NCBI RefSeq assembly: GCF_029962835.1
Contig: NC_080581.1
Coordinates: forward strand, 24,132,001 to 24,196,000
Length of the DNA stretch: 64,000 nt
Source of the DNA: Magnolia sinica
Lineage: Eukaryota; Streptophyta; Magnoliopsida; Magnoliales; Magnoliaceae
Direction of reading: 5' to 3'
This document shows positions 39,401 to 49,590 of this stretch, piece by piece. Made by a program: the position numbers and the translations under genes. How positions within the stretch are numbered: the stretch's first letter is position 1; every line of letters starts with the position of its first letter. The notes beneath the pieces are model-generated. The model was not told the DNA's origin. It searched no databases and was given only the letters and a program-made list of their open reading frames with translations.

Positions 39401-40079
39401 TAGGTTAATATTGGCAGACTACTGGCCAGGAGGGTAGTGAGGTCTTTTTCTACTTACATGGTTGTGCGTCCAGTTTGGGCGGTAATCTGGTGTAGAGTGT
39501 ACTAGACCTCGGTGATATTACAGAGATGAAACTGTATTGATATGTGGATCTTGATAAGGACTGGCATGCTTGCGTTACATCTTGTATATGACATTGGCTA
39601 CATAGGCCTTGCATCGCATAGCATTGGTATGGCTGATAACATTCATGGACTAGCCAGCATTTATGCTTACTCTGATATTGTATGTTTAGTACATGCATTG
39701 CGTGCACACACACACACCCTCTAAGCTTTGTTGTGAGCTTATGCACGATCGTTGCATGTAGGTGACGTTAGGCTGCATCAACACTGAGGAAGGAACGCAT
39801 ACCAAATCTTCTTGGTGCTTTTGGTTGTAATTGTATTTTCGCTTTCTGCATTATACTCAAAAGATTTCATATAGTGGATATGTGGTGATGTTGTTTTGTG
39901 ACTTGGTTATGCTCTTTTACAAAAAAAAATCATATTAAAAATCCTCCTTATAGGATCCTCAGATCGGAATCTGGTATATGGGTGCTGGGAGACAAGAATG
40001 AGATACTACGGAGGCTGTCGACACCGGATTCGGCAATCAGGAATTCTGTGAGTCTGGTTTCTGAGTTTGGGGCATGACA
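36480..40079 (+). repeat. 3' LTR of Tekay element 2 (3.6 kb)
   Basis: It starts TGTAAGGCTCATATC, ends GGGGCATGACA and is followed by ttgat. It is collinear with the 5' LTR over its whole length apart from a few blocks, and lacks the SINE-bearing block. Confidence 0.88.
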
Positions 40080-41445
40080 TTGATGCCATGCGTAAGTGGG
40101 GCCAGCCCACGAACGAGTCCAAGATCCGTAGTTTCCTTGGATTAGCGGGCTACTATTGACGTTTCATTGAGGGATTCTCCCATATTGCAGCCCCATTGAC
40201 CAGGTTGACCTGGAAGGGCCCTGAGTTCATTTGAAGTGATGTATGTGAGCGAGCATTTGTAAAGCCGAAGCATCATCTTACGTCCGCACTAGTCCTCACT
40301 CTCGTCTTTGGGAGTGAAGGATTTGTGGTTTTTACAGATGTTTCGCATGTTAGTTTGGGTGTTGTCTTGATGTAACATAGGAAGGTTGTGGCCTTCGTGT
40401 CTTGCCTGCTCAAGGTTCATGAGTAGAACTACCCCACACATGATATAGAGTTAGCTGCAGTTATCTTTGCACTAAAAGTGTGGAGGCACTATATTTATGG
40501 GGTTAGGTTCGAACTCTTCTCCAACCATAAGAGATTGATGTATCTCTTCTCACAGTTTGAGTTAAACATGAGACAGAGGCGCTAGATGGAGGGTAGCTGG
40601 GATGATCACATGCGTTTGGCCGAGTTTGGGTATAATAACAGCTACCGGGCAATTATTTGCATGGCTCCCTTCGAGGCACTGGATGACAGACCTTGCAGAT
40701 CCTCGAGTTGTTGGACCGAGGTTGGAGAGTGTTGTCTCCTAGGTCCCGAGCTTGTGTAGGGGACATTAGAGGTTATAAATATCATTAGGCAGAGGATGCG
40801 CACGACTCAGAGCTAGCAGAAGAGTTTTGCAGATCGTCGACGTCGTCCCTTGGAGTTTGTTGTTGGGGACCATGTGTATTTCAACGTATCACCCATGAAG
40901 GGTGTAGTTCATTTTGGAGCCAAGGAGAAGCTTGCCCCAAGGTTCATTAAACCTTTTGAGATCAGTGGGCGTGTTGGGGTTGTGGCCTATCGGCTTGCCT
41001 TGCCACTTCAGTTGTCTGGAATCCACAACGTCTTCCATATTTCTATGTTGTGGAAGTGTGGGTCAGATGTCATTCTCATGATAGAATAGCAGTTGTTAGA
41101 GGTTCGCGAGGACAATTCTTATATTGAGTAGTTAGTTCATATCCTTGATCAGAAGGAGCAGGTCCTCCGAACCTGGGTCATCCCCTTGGTGAAGGTTCAA
41201 TGGGGTCACTATAGTGTGGATGAGGCATCTTGGGAGCGAGAGGCTGGGATTCGTGAGCATTACCCCTTTCTCTTTGATGTTTGATTGTATTTGTATGTTG
41301 TGTTTCTAATTATATATATATATATATATATACATATATATACATGTATATATGTATATATAGTAATATGATTTCCCTTTGTGAGCTGTCTAGTTTGGGT
41401 TGTAGTGCAAATTTTGAGGACAATTTTCTTTTAGGATAGGAGATC
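40080..41445 (+). pseudogene. RNase H, integrase tail and chromodomain remains of Tekay element 1 (right half)
   Basis: Directly after the element 2 LTR and ttgat, the sequence resumes element 1 pol at the point where it stopped at 14,405. It shows RNase H (AAPLTRLTWKGPEFI-type and HVSLGVVLM-type segments), then the C-terminal part of integrase (VVGDHVYFNVSPMKGVVHFG at about 40,850) and a chromodomain region (about 41,150-41,280). It ends with a purine-rich TTTTAGGATAGGAGA before the LTR. It is shortened and broken in many places. A short TA microsatellite (41,314-41,365) lies near its end. Confidence 0.82.
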
Positions 41446-41750
41446 TATAAGAGTTGAAACCTCATGAGACCTTCGGTACACTTTTACTTCGATAACGACA
41501 TGCTTCCTGCGAACCAGATCGATTAATTTTGATTGCGACCCCATTTTAATACTGCAATACCCCGATACTTGTACCTTAGCGATCACGCGATCGTTGCAAT
41601 TCTAATGTCGCGCAACACACTCCATTTCGACCCTTAGATTAGAAGTTACAATTTTGGCACAATCCGAGGTGGGACGCGCAATGCACACAGGCCACACTTG
41701 TACAGATCCTCATGTTGTCAAATCAAGTAATCCATTCACCATGCCAAAAT
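41446..41750 (+). repeat. Start of the 3' LTR of Tekay element 1
   Basis: Aligns, with many differences, to the first 300 bases of the element 2 LTRs, through AACTTATACCTTAGCGACC- and CGCAGTTCCAACGTCGCG-type landmarks (here TTGTACCTTAGCGATCACGC and GCAATTCTAATGTCGCGC). Similarity is lost near 41,750, where CACTA-like repeats begin. The remainder of this LTR was not found. Confidence 0.65.
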
Positions 41751-41756
41751 CGTGAA

Positions 41757-42135
41757 TTTGCGATGGATTTGATTTGTCGCAAAAAATGCTTGGTTTAACA
41801 ACGGACTTAGTCCGTCGCTAACGAAAAATGTCCATCGCGCCCACCTTTTCAATGGAAATTATGGCAGTTAAAAGGTGCGGGATTTAGCGATGGACAAAAA
41901 TTCGTTGCTAAAATGAAATTTGCGATGGATTTGATTCGTCGCAAATTTTCGACGGATTTAGTCCGTTGCAAATTTCATTTTAGTGACAGATTTTGGTCCG
42001 TCGCAAAGTGTCGCCCCTAGCAACGTATTTTATTTGCTTTTACGACTGATTATGGTCCGTCGTAAATTGACTTTCGCCACCGCATTTTTTTACGATGGAT
42101 TTTCGTCCGTCTTAAATTGACATTTACACCTGTTT
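41757..42135. mobile_element. CACTA-like subterminal repeat cluster (GCGACGGATTT / AAATCCGTCGC)
   Basis: About ten copies of TTTGCGATGGATTT-like words occur in both orientations, often as facing pairs around a few bases (for example 41,840-42,000). Such short inverted subterminal words are typical of CACTA (En/Spm) transposons. No CACTACAA terminus was found at this edge, so the end itself is missing or altered. The downstream order (TA tract, A-rich tract, conserved tail) matches the unit that starts with a clear CACTA end at 53,956. Confidence 0.6.
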
Positions 42136-42144
42136 ATATCTATA

Positions 42145-42180
<36 letters not shown>

Positions 42181-42186
42181 TGTATA

Positions 42187-42707
42187 GGGAAAAGGTACTT
42201 TGCGCTCGACCTCACGATAAGCTCCCGTGAGGTTGAGCTGTGTGGGCCCCACCGTGATGTGTGTCAACCCTCAACACTGTGCATTTGATGGGTCCCCTCT
42301 AAATTATGGGATATCCCAAAAATCAGCCGTATACGGAACTCAGGTGGGCCATACCATCTAAAATCATGTGAAGACATGCCAAAAACATATAAAAGCACTT
42401 GGTGGGGCCCACCTGAGTTTTGTATGCTGCTAAAACTTGGTCTGAACCCTCATCCAATTGGGGCACACATAATGGATGGGCTAGATTTGCAAACCACATC
42501 TCGGTGGGCCCAAAAAAGGATTATGAATGTTTTAATGGTGCACGGCCCATCCCCACTTCTATATGTGATGTGGCCCACACAAGTCACGGATTGACTTGAG
42601 TTTTGAGACCTAGGCCCACGATGGAATGGTGCATCTGACTAATGGGGTAGATGTTCGAAACGCATCACGGATGGACTCGTGAGGTCGAGCGCATAGTACC
42701 TTTTCCC
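42187..42707. mobile_element. MITE with 31-base terminal inverted repeats (family A)
   Basis: The left end GGGAAAAGGTACTTTGCGCT (42,187 on) and the reverse complement of 42,677-42,707 agree at 30 of 31 positions. The element is 521 bases with no open frame of note. It lies in a TA-rich tract; the flanks share ata, a candidate 3-base target duplication that cannot be told from the background. Superfamily not certain; the GGG start and possible 3-base duplication would suit PIF/Harbinger. Relatives without clean ends lie at about 45,875-46,310, 55,795-56,095 and, reversed, 57,255-57,385. Confidence 0.88.
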
Positions 42708-42714
42708 ATATATA

Positions 42715-42777
<63 letters not shown>
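42708..42777. repeat. (TA)n microsatellite
   Basis: About 30 TA units next to the MITE. A TATG-type run lies on its other side (42,138-42,186), so the MITE split one AT-rich tract. Confidence 0.9.
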
Positions 42778-42780
<3 letters not shown>

Positions 42781-43559
42781 ATGGTGGTAAATTGTTTCAT
42801 TGTAGTCTAAGAAGTGTTTTTTAATAGAATTTCAATGCTTTAATTATATTTATTTGTATTTAAGATTAATTTTGTATTAATTGATTGAATGTAACAATTT
42901 TTTTGTTTTGTTTTTATATCAATTGAGTGGAAATTATTATTATTATTATTTTATTATTTTATTTCTTGCTTCAAAATTGATATTTAAATGCTTTGGAATA
43001 TCACACAAAAAATCCCGCTATACATCCTTTGTATTTTAGGAAACAAAGTTTGAAAAAAATTATGATTAAAAATAATCGATATTTTGATATATAATTGACA
43101 TTTTGAAAAAGAAAATTGAGAGGTTTAAAATTTTTTATGATTTTGAAAAATTAAAATCATTGAGAAATTTAAAAAAACAATTAAAATGTTTGAGAAAAAT
43201 TGAGATTTTGAAAAAAAAATAGTGATTTAATAAAAATCAAGATTTTGAAAAAAAAAGATTAAGAAAATTGAGTAAATTTGATAATTTTGAAAAAAAATAG
43301 ATATAAATTGACATTTACACCTGTTTATATATATATATATATATTTATTTGTTTCATTGTAGTCTAAGAAGTGTTTTTTAATACATTTTCAGTACTTTAA
43401 TTGTATTTAAGATTATTGTTGTATTGATTGATTGAATGCAACAAATTTTTTTTGTTTTTATATCAATTGAGTGTATTATTATTATTATTATTTTGCTTCA
43501 GAACTGGTATTTAAATGCTTTGGAATATCACACAAAAAATCCCACTATACATCCTTTGT

Positions 43560-44560
43560 ATTTTAGGAAATGAAGTTCGAAAAAAATTATAATTAAAAAT
43601 AATCAATATTTTGATATATAATTGAAATTTTGAAAGAGAAAATTGAGAGGTTTAAAATTTTTTATGAGTTTGAAAAATTAAAATCATTGAGAAATTTAAA
43701 AAAACAATTAACAATGTTTGAGAAAAATTGAGATTTTGAAAAAAAAAAATAGTGATTTAATAAAAATCAAGATTTTGAAAAAAAAAAAAAGATTAAGAAA
43801 ATTGAGTAAATTTGATAATTTAAAAAAAAAAATAGATATCCAAAAAAATAATATTTTGAAAAATAAAATTGCAAAAATTTTGACAACTTTGAAAAGAGAA
43901 AATATTTTGAAAAAGAAATTGAGTGTTTTGAAAAAAAAAAAAAAGAAGTTCGATAAGAATTAAGAAGTTTGGAAAAAAATATTTTTAAAAAGAAAATAGA
44001 GAAGCTCAAAAGAATTGAAATTTTGAAGATAAAAAATGAGATAAAAAATCGAGATTTTAAAAAAAAAAGAAAAAAAAAGAAAAAAAGATAGACATTTTGA
44101 AAAGAAAATTTGAGAAGATTAAAAAAAAATTACGAATTTGAAAAAAAAAATTGAAAATATTTGAGAAAAATTGACATATTGAAAAAAAGTGATTTAAAAA
44201 AACACTGACATTTTGATAAAAAATAAAATATCATTTTGAAAAAGAAAATTTAAAATTTGAAAACAAAATGGTGCTTTTGAAAAAATAAAATAAAATTGGC
44301 ACTTGAAATTTTTGGGAAATTTGAATAAATTGTTAAGTTTGACAAAAAAAGAATTTGAGAAAAAAAAAAGAGAGATTTTGAAAATAAAAATTTAGAATTT
44401 GTATTTTGAAATTTTTTTTTTGAAAAGTTTAATTACAAAAATGAGATTTTGTTAAAAGTTTTGGGAAAAAAATATTAAAAAAAATGGACGTTTTGAAAAA
44501 AAAAAAAAGATTTTTAAATAGAAATTGATATTTATCTGTGAAAAAGAAAATTAAGATTTT
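43560..44560. repeat. A-rich low-complexity tract (TTTTGAAAAA words)
   Basis: About 1 kb of AAAATTGAGATTTTGAAAAA-like words, strongly purine-rich on the plus strand. The lysine-rich plus frame and phenylalanine-rich minus frame across it are artefacts of composition. A shorter version recurs at 55,194-55,560. Confidence 0.85.
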
Positions 44561-45068
44561 TTACTAAATTATTGGGGACATCCACTAATTGAACATTTAA
44601 CGGTTTATGCACAAAAACATTCACTCGTGAACAAATGATAGCCCAAGTATAATGAAGTGTAATCATAAGAATAACTTGTAATGATGAGATTGATTAAATT
44701 CTATGATCAGGCCATCATAAGGTTCATCTGAATAGCCAGATATGTTCAGAATGTGCTAATTAAGATAGAGAACAAAAATCCGGCTCAATAGGACCTGAAA
44801 CGAATCAGATCCATCCAAAACACTCTTTAAATGTACATGATTAGTTTATCTAAATCTAGACTTATTTTGGACAATCCGATTAGTCCATATTAAAAGAGTA
44901 AATATCTTTCTCATCTGAAGTTTGATCGAGGCGAGAAAGTAGTCAAATCGAAGCTCTTGATTAGTAGAATAGAGTGACTGGATCGAATTTCTAAATCGGG
45001 CCAAATATTTAGGTCAAAATTGTGCCACAACTTACTGACCTCGTGAAAACCCAAGAAATGATGTCACT
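44561..45068. other. Gene-free spacer with a tail shared with 55,600-55,770
   Basis: No open frame or motif in the first 300 bases. From about 44,895 to 45,060 it matches 55,610-55,770 (ATATCTTTCTCAT, AGTAGTCAAAT / AACTAGTCAAAT, then AACTTACTGACCTCGTGA). This makes the two AT-rich units part of one transposon family. Confidence 0.6.
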
Positions 45069-45510
45069 AAGTTATGTGAGCCCCACCATGATGTATGTAT
45101 TGTATGTACACCGTTCACCCATTTGGAAAGATCATTTTAGAGCATGAGCCAAAGAATGAGGTAGATCCAAAGGTTAAGTGGACCCCATCAGAAAAAACAA
45201 GTGGGGATTGAACGCCTGCCATTATAAATTTCTTATGGGCTGGAGTAGTTTTTATCAAGTTAATATTTGTGTGTTTCCCTTCATCCATTTATTTGTTAAC
45301 ATATGAACAGATTAGATCTAAATATAAACATCATAGTTGGCACTAGGAAGGTTTCAACGGTGCATGTCACTGTCCCTACTGTTTTATGTGGTGGGGTCCA
45401 CTTGAGCTTTGGATCTGTCTCATTCTTTTGCTCATGCCCTAAAATGATCTCTCCAAATGGATGGACAGTGTGGATACATCACAAACATCATGGTGGGTCC
45501 CACATAACTT
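45069..45510. mobile_element. Fold-back MITE with long inverted arms (family B)
   Basis: The ends AAGTTATGTGAGCCCCACC and, reversed, AAGTTATGTGGGACCCACC pair. The two arms can be followed inward for about 150 bases (AAATGGAAAGATCATTTTAG against AAATGATCTCTCCAAATGG, and GTAGATCCAAAGGTTAAGTGG against its complement). 442 bases. No target duplication seen. Confidence 0.75.
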
Positions 45511-46720
45511 GGACACATCACTTCATCACGGAATTCGTATCTCCAATCATTGTTATAAAAAACCACTATTTTATTAGCGTTTATTTGCAATCCAACTTGT
45601 TGATAATGTAAAGAAGATTTGGATGAAGGGAAATTACAAAGATCAAATTGATCCAAAACTTTCGTGACATGTAAAAGGTTTTTAATGGTTATTCATCATT
45701 ATTTTTATTGGTATAGCCCACTTGCGATTTGAATCTTCTTATGATTTGCAATGACATCCTATAATATGAAAAAACATATGGACGGTGTGGATATATAGAA
45801 AATATATAAAGGCGGGCCCTACGCATTAAAGTAACTCACACGAAGGAGTTAACTAAATAGGAAAATTGGACTATAAGGTTGACCTCATGGAACTTCCTGT
45901 GAGGTCGAGCTGTGTGGCCCCATCATGATGTGTGTAGAACATCAACACTATGCATTTGATGTGTACCCTTTAAATCATAGGATATCCCAAAAATTAGCTG
46001 TATAAAAAGCTCAGGTGGCCCATTGCATCTAAAATTATGTGAAGACATCTTAAAATATATAAAGGTACTTGGTGGGGCCCACATGAGTTTTGGATGTGGT
46101 TGAAACTTGGTCTGACTCCTCATCCAAGTGGGACACAAGTAATGAATGGGTTGGATCAATGAATCACATTTAGGTGGGCCCGATATATGATTATGAATGT
46201 TTTAAGGCATGGGTAACCCCTCAACTATAGTATGTGGTGCGGCCCACTAAAGTCATGGATTGACTTTATTTTTAAGCCTGTAGCCCACCATAGAATGGTG
46301 GATCTGATTGATGGGGCAGATCCAAAGTTCAAGTGGACCACACCATAATAAATTGTGGGATAGTGACACTCACCGTTGAAACTTTCTAACAAGGGCCCAC
46401 CCCGATATTTATTTGACATCCACTTAGGGCCCAAAACGATGTTTATTTGAGATGCAACCTGTTTATAAGTTAATACATACATGGAATAAGGAAAATGATA
46501 AATATTAGCTTGATTGAAAACTTCTATGGCCCAAAGAAGTTTTTAATGGTAGGCGTTCAATCTCCACTGTTTTCTGCGTTAGGCCACTCGAACTTTGGAT
46601 CTGCCTCGTTCTTTGGCTCCTGATATAAAATTATGTGGTAAAATGGATGTACAGCGTGGATAAACTCTACGCATCCACAGTGGGCCCACAGAGTTTAGTC
46701 ATTACACTAAGTGCACTTAG
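45511..46720. other. MITE-derived region, family A relative and other arms
   Basis: Positions 45,875-46,310 resemble the family A MITE (GACCTCATGG...TGTGAGGTCGAGCTGTGTGG, then TTGGTGGGGCCCACATGAG and GGATTGACTT) but lack a clean right end. Positions 46,320-46,700 hold arms like those of family B (CAGATCCAAAGTTCAAGTGG against CTCGAACTTTGGATCTGCC). No gene. Confidence 0.55.
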
Positions 46721-46721
46721 A

Positions 46722-47262
46722 TAGGACGCGGATTTCCTGCAAAAGCCTTTAGCTTGACGTTCCTGCGCAATAATTCTAGGTGGGTCTCACAGTGATGTTT
46801 TTGGGAAATCTAACCTGTTCATAAGTTTTTTGAGATAATTTTAGGATATTAGACAAAAAATTAGGAGGATCCAAAACTCAAGTGGGCCATACAAGATTAA
46901 ATAGTGAGGAAAGGAATGCCTACCGTTGAAACCTTCCTACCTCCAACTTAATGTTTATATGCCATCCAAACCTTTTATAAGGTCATTTTCACTGGCATGA
47001 AGTGAAAACACCGAAAACTTAGACAGATACAAAACTTTTGTGGCCATATAAATATTTCAGCGGTGGTCACCAAATTCCCACTGGTTCCTCTTGTGTGGCC
47101 CATTTGAGTTTTGTACCCACCTTAGTTTTGGTTGCTTGTCCAAAAACTATCTCTAAAAACGGATGGACAGGTTGGATTTCTCACTACAAACATTGCAGTG
47201 GACCCACCATGAATTCTTGCGCAGGAACTTCAAAATCCGTGTCCACTTAAATACGCCACCGC
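46722..47262. mobile_element. Fold-back MITE, family C, copy 1
   Basis: The left end (ACTTAGATAGGACGCGGATTT) pairs with the right end (AAATCCGTGTCCACTTAAAT), and the arms continue through TTCCTGCGCAATAATTC against GAATTCTTGCGCAGGAA. The middle holds the block AAGGTCATTTTCACT...AAAACACCGAAAACTTAGAC, shared with copy 2 at 47,985. Confidence 0.7.
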
Positions 47263-47984
47263 TGGTTTCCTGCAAAAGACTATCGCGTTAGTTCCAAGGC
47301 CGGAAACTTAGGTAGGGCCATTGTGATGTTTGTGAGAAATCTATACTTTTCATTCATTATATATATATTTTTTAATATCATTTTAGAAAATTAGGCTAAA
47401 AATTAGCCTATCGAAGACTCAAGTGGGCCGCACTAAAGGAAAAGTTGGGTAGGAAAATTCCTACAGTTGAACTGAAAACATAAATGTTAGCTTGATTCAA
47501 ACTTCAGTGGCCCCCACGAATATTTCAAATGTGGACGTTCAATTCTCGAGTTTTTGGCCCACTTGAGTCTGGGAACGGGCTGATTTTTTGCCTCTTGTAC
47601 TATAATGATATCAAAAGGAAAATGGAACACATATATTTCTCACCAACATCAGGAAAACCGTGCCCATGCAGAAGGAAGCCGATTGCGTGCTATTACTCAC
47701 TAAGCCGTACTGAGTTTCTCCGTGGGGTTCACCATGATCTATGTATTTTATCCACTCCGTCCATCTATTTTATTAGATAATTTTAAGGAATAATGAAGAA
47801 TATCCAAAGCTCAAATGAACCACACTACATGAAACAGTGTGAATGGAACTTATACCGTTGAAAATTTCTCGGGTGTCATAGAATTTTTGGATTAAGCTTA
47901 AATGAGCTGAAAAAACGAATAAACGGTGTGGATGAACCACTTATTTTCACGGTGGGCCCAACTCATGAGTTTACTGAGAGCGTA
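47263..47984. other. Gene-free stretch with partial fold-back arms
   Basis: Starts with a family C-like left end (CTGGTTTCCTGCAAAAGAC) and holds further GGCCCA-containing arms, but no matching right end was found. No coding signal. Confidence 0.45.
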
Positions 47985-48540
47985 CTTAGCTCAGTACGCA
48001 ATCCGATTTCCATACAGAATCAAGCGGAGATAAAATCGGAACGGTTACCGCGTCAATAACCCCGGCAACGATTTTGTGTTTGTTGGAAATCAAACCCGTC
48101 CATCCGTTTTTAGAGCTCGTTTTAAGACATGCTACTGAAAATGAGGAGGATCCATAACTCAAGTGGGCCATAGGATATGAAACAGTGTGAAAGGGAATGC
48201 CTACCGTTGAAACCTTCCTATGCTCTACCTTGATGTTTATATGCTATCCAAACAGTTTATAAGGTCATTTTCACTTAGATAAAGTGAAAACACCAAAAAG
48301 TTAGACCTTTACAAAACTTTTATGGCCATATAAATGTTTCAATTGTGGTCACTAAATATCCATTATTTCCTCTCGTGTGGCCCACTTGAGTTTGTGATCC
48401 TCCTTATTTTTTGTCTCACGTCTTAAAATGGGCTTAAAAAATGCATGAAGGGGTTGGATTTCTCACAAACTTCTCAGTGGGCCCCACCCAAAATCCTTGC
48501 GCAAGAACTTCATGCGAGATGGTTTCGCAGGAAATCTGGG
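47985..48540. mobile_element. Fold-back MITE, family C, copy 2
   Basis: The central 200 bases match copy 1 closely (CCTACCGTTGAAACCTTCCT, TTATAAGGTCATTTTCACT, GGCCATATAAAT). The right arm ends near CAAGAACTTCATGCGAGATG and TTTCGCAGGAAAT, pairing loosely with the left. It directly precedes a CT-rich leader at 48,541. Confidence 0.65.
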
Positions 48541-48732
48541 TCCCTCTCTCTTTCTCTCTCTCTCGTACCGTCTCCTCTCTCAATCTCTCGCACTGGTCCC
48601 TGCCTCCTTTCTCTTCCTACAAATCTCTCCCTCCTCTCTTCCTTTCAGTTTCTTTCTCTATTCGAACGCCCTACCGACACACACCCTCTCTCTCTATCTG
48701 AAGCTCGGTTGAAAGCTACAGATGTGACCCAG
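48541..48732 (+). other. CT-rich, 5'-UTR-like leader with a possible splice donor
   Basis: Long CTCTCT runs, then GAAGCTCGGTTGAAAGCTAC and a possible donor CCCAG|GTAGCG at 48,731-48,732. Such leaders are common in plant first exons. No identifiable protein follows, because CACTA ends begin at 48,799. It may be a gene remnant or only low-complexity sequence. Confidence 0.3.
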
Positions 48733-48798
48733 GTAGCGTATCATATAATTCCTTTGTCAAACATACACACTTCAATTTTACTCTCAAAACAAGTGTGA

Positions 48799-48848
48799 CA
48801 CTACAACAAAACCGAGCATACCCGGCACTTTGAGGTTAACCTTTGTCG
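48799..48848 (+). mobile_element. CACTA transposon left end, first
   Basis: CACTACAACAAAACCGAGC, a typical CACTA terminus, preceded by tga (possible 3-base target duplication). Only 50 bases are seen before a second CACTA end begins inside it. Confidence 0.55.
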
Positions 48849-49183
48849 CACTACCAGAAAATTGGGCAAAGGCTATGGATAAAAACCATAGATAAAGGCC
48901 TATGACTATAGTTAAAGTCCGTAGCACGACCGTAGCCATTACTACCATATCTACGGATGAAATCCGTAGCCATATAGACGATGGATACGGATTAAATCCG
49001 TAGCCATTACTTTTGTAGCACTAAGGTATTTACAGCTACGAATTATATTTGTAGCTAAAAGTAGAGCGAGAACCGTAGCAATAAGCTTAAATCAGCAACA
49101 ACTACGGTTTTTAGATAAACGACTATGGTGAATAGTCGTAGCTATAAAAACGATAGGTATGGATTAAATCCGTAGCAATAATA
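48849..49183 (+). mobile_element. CACTA transposon left end, second, with CCGTAGC subterminal words
   Basis: Starts CACTACCAGAAAATTGGG and carries about a dozen TCCGTAGC / GCTACGGA words in both orientations (for example 48,920-49,010 and 49,145-49,180), the usual CACTA subterminal pattern. No matching right terminus (TTTCTGGTAGTG) was found in the window, so it is partial. Confidence 0.7.
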
Positions 49184-49590
49184 TAACTTCCCAGAGTTTT
49201 GGAATTTTGGTCCTTCCTCGGGCAGTACACGGCTTGTACACACAGTCGTCAAGTGTAGATCGACCGTTTGGCTCTACGATTCATGTCCAGCCCGAATAGA
49301 ATTTGGCCTAATCGCATTAACAGCTTAATCATGATTAATTTATGGGTAATAAACCCACACGTGTGTCCAAATGTACGGTCTTGCATCAGTTCGCACGGGA
49401 GTGCCTCAAGACACTACTTCAGTTTTGGGCCGGGTGTTACAGCAAGCTTCGATGGGGGCAGGAGCATGGTCGTGTTCGACAGTATAGCCTATCCTGTCTA
49501 TCACATCACGTTTTCTGATTTGATGGGTGAGAATCCATATTGGTAACTCTACTGGCAGACATTGGCGGATGAGAATGCTTAGTGCGCCCA
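49184..49590. other. Unassigned 400-base stretch
   Basis: No recognisable domain on either strand. It probably belongs to the Tat-like element downstream of the antisense gene, but the edge with the CACTA sequence is unclear. Confidence 0.3.

Larger units (their letters stand above)
14406..40079 (+). mobile_element. Tekay-type chromovirus element 2 (full LTR-internal-LTR, with nested insertions; fossil)
   Basis: Both LTRs are present (14,406-18,694 and 36,480-40,079), with a primer-binding site, gag, pol, chromodomain and purine tract in order. The element is flanked by ttgat at 14,401-14,405 and 40,080-40,084. It separates the two halves of element 1 pol precisely. Inside it lies a minus-strand solo LTR of the same family (21,813-35,095), which contains Athila copy 2. 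The two LTRs differ at roughly 7-8% of sites in one 180-base stretch compared by eye, which suggests an insertion some millions of years old. The coding part is broken at more than ten places. Confidence 0.88.
42115..43860. repeat. Tandem duplication of an AT-rich unit; one half holds a MITE
   Basis: The stretch AATTGACATTTACACCTG opens both halves, at 42,115 and 43,306. A TA tract and then TGTTTCATTGTAGTCTAAGA follow at 42,793 and 43,350. The two halves are nearly the same over the following 500 bases, including AATATCACACAAAAAATCCC and the A-rich words. The first half is longer because a 521-base MITE sits in its TA tract. No coding content. Confidence 0.85.

Noticed and set aside
43718-44009. 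Lysine-rich plus-strand and phenylalanine-rich minus-strand open frames
   Set aside because: Both are products of the A-rich TTTTGAAAA low-complexity tract.
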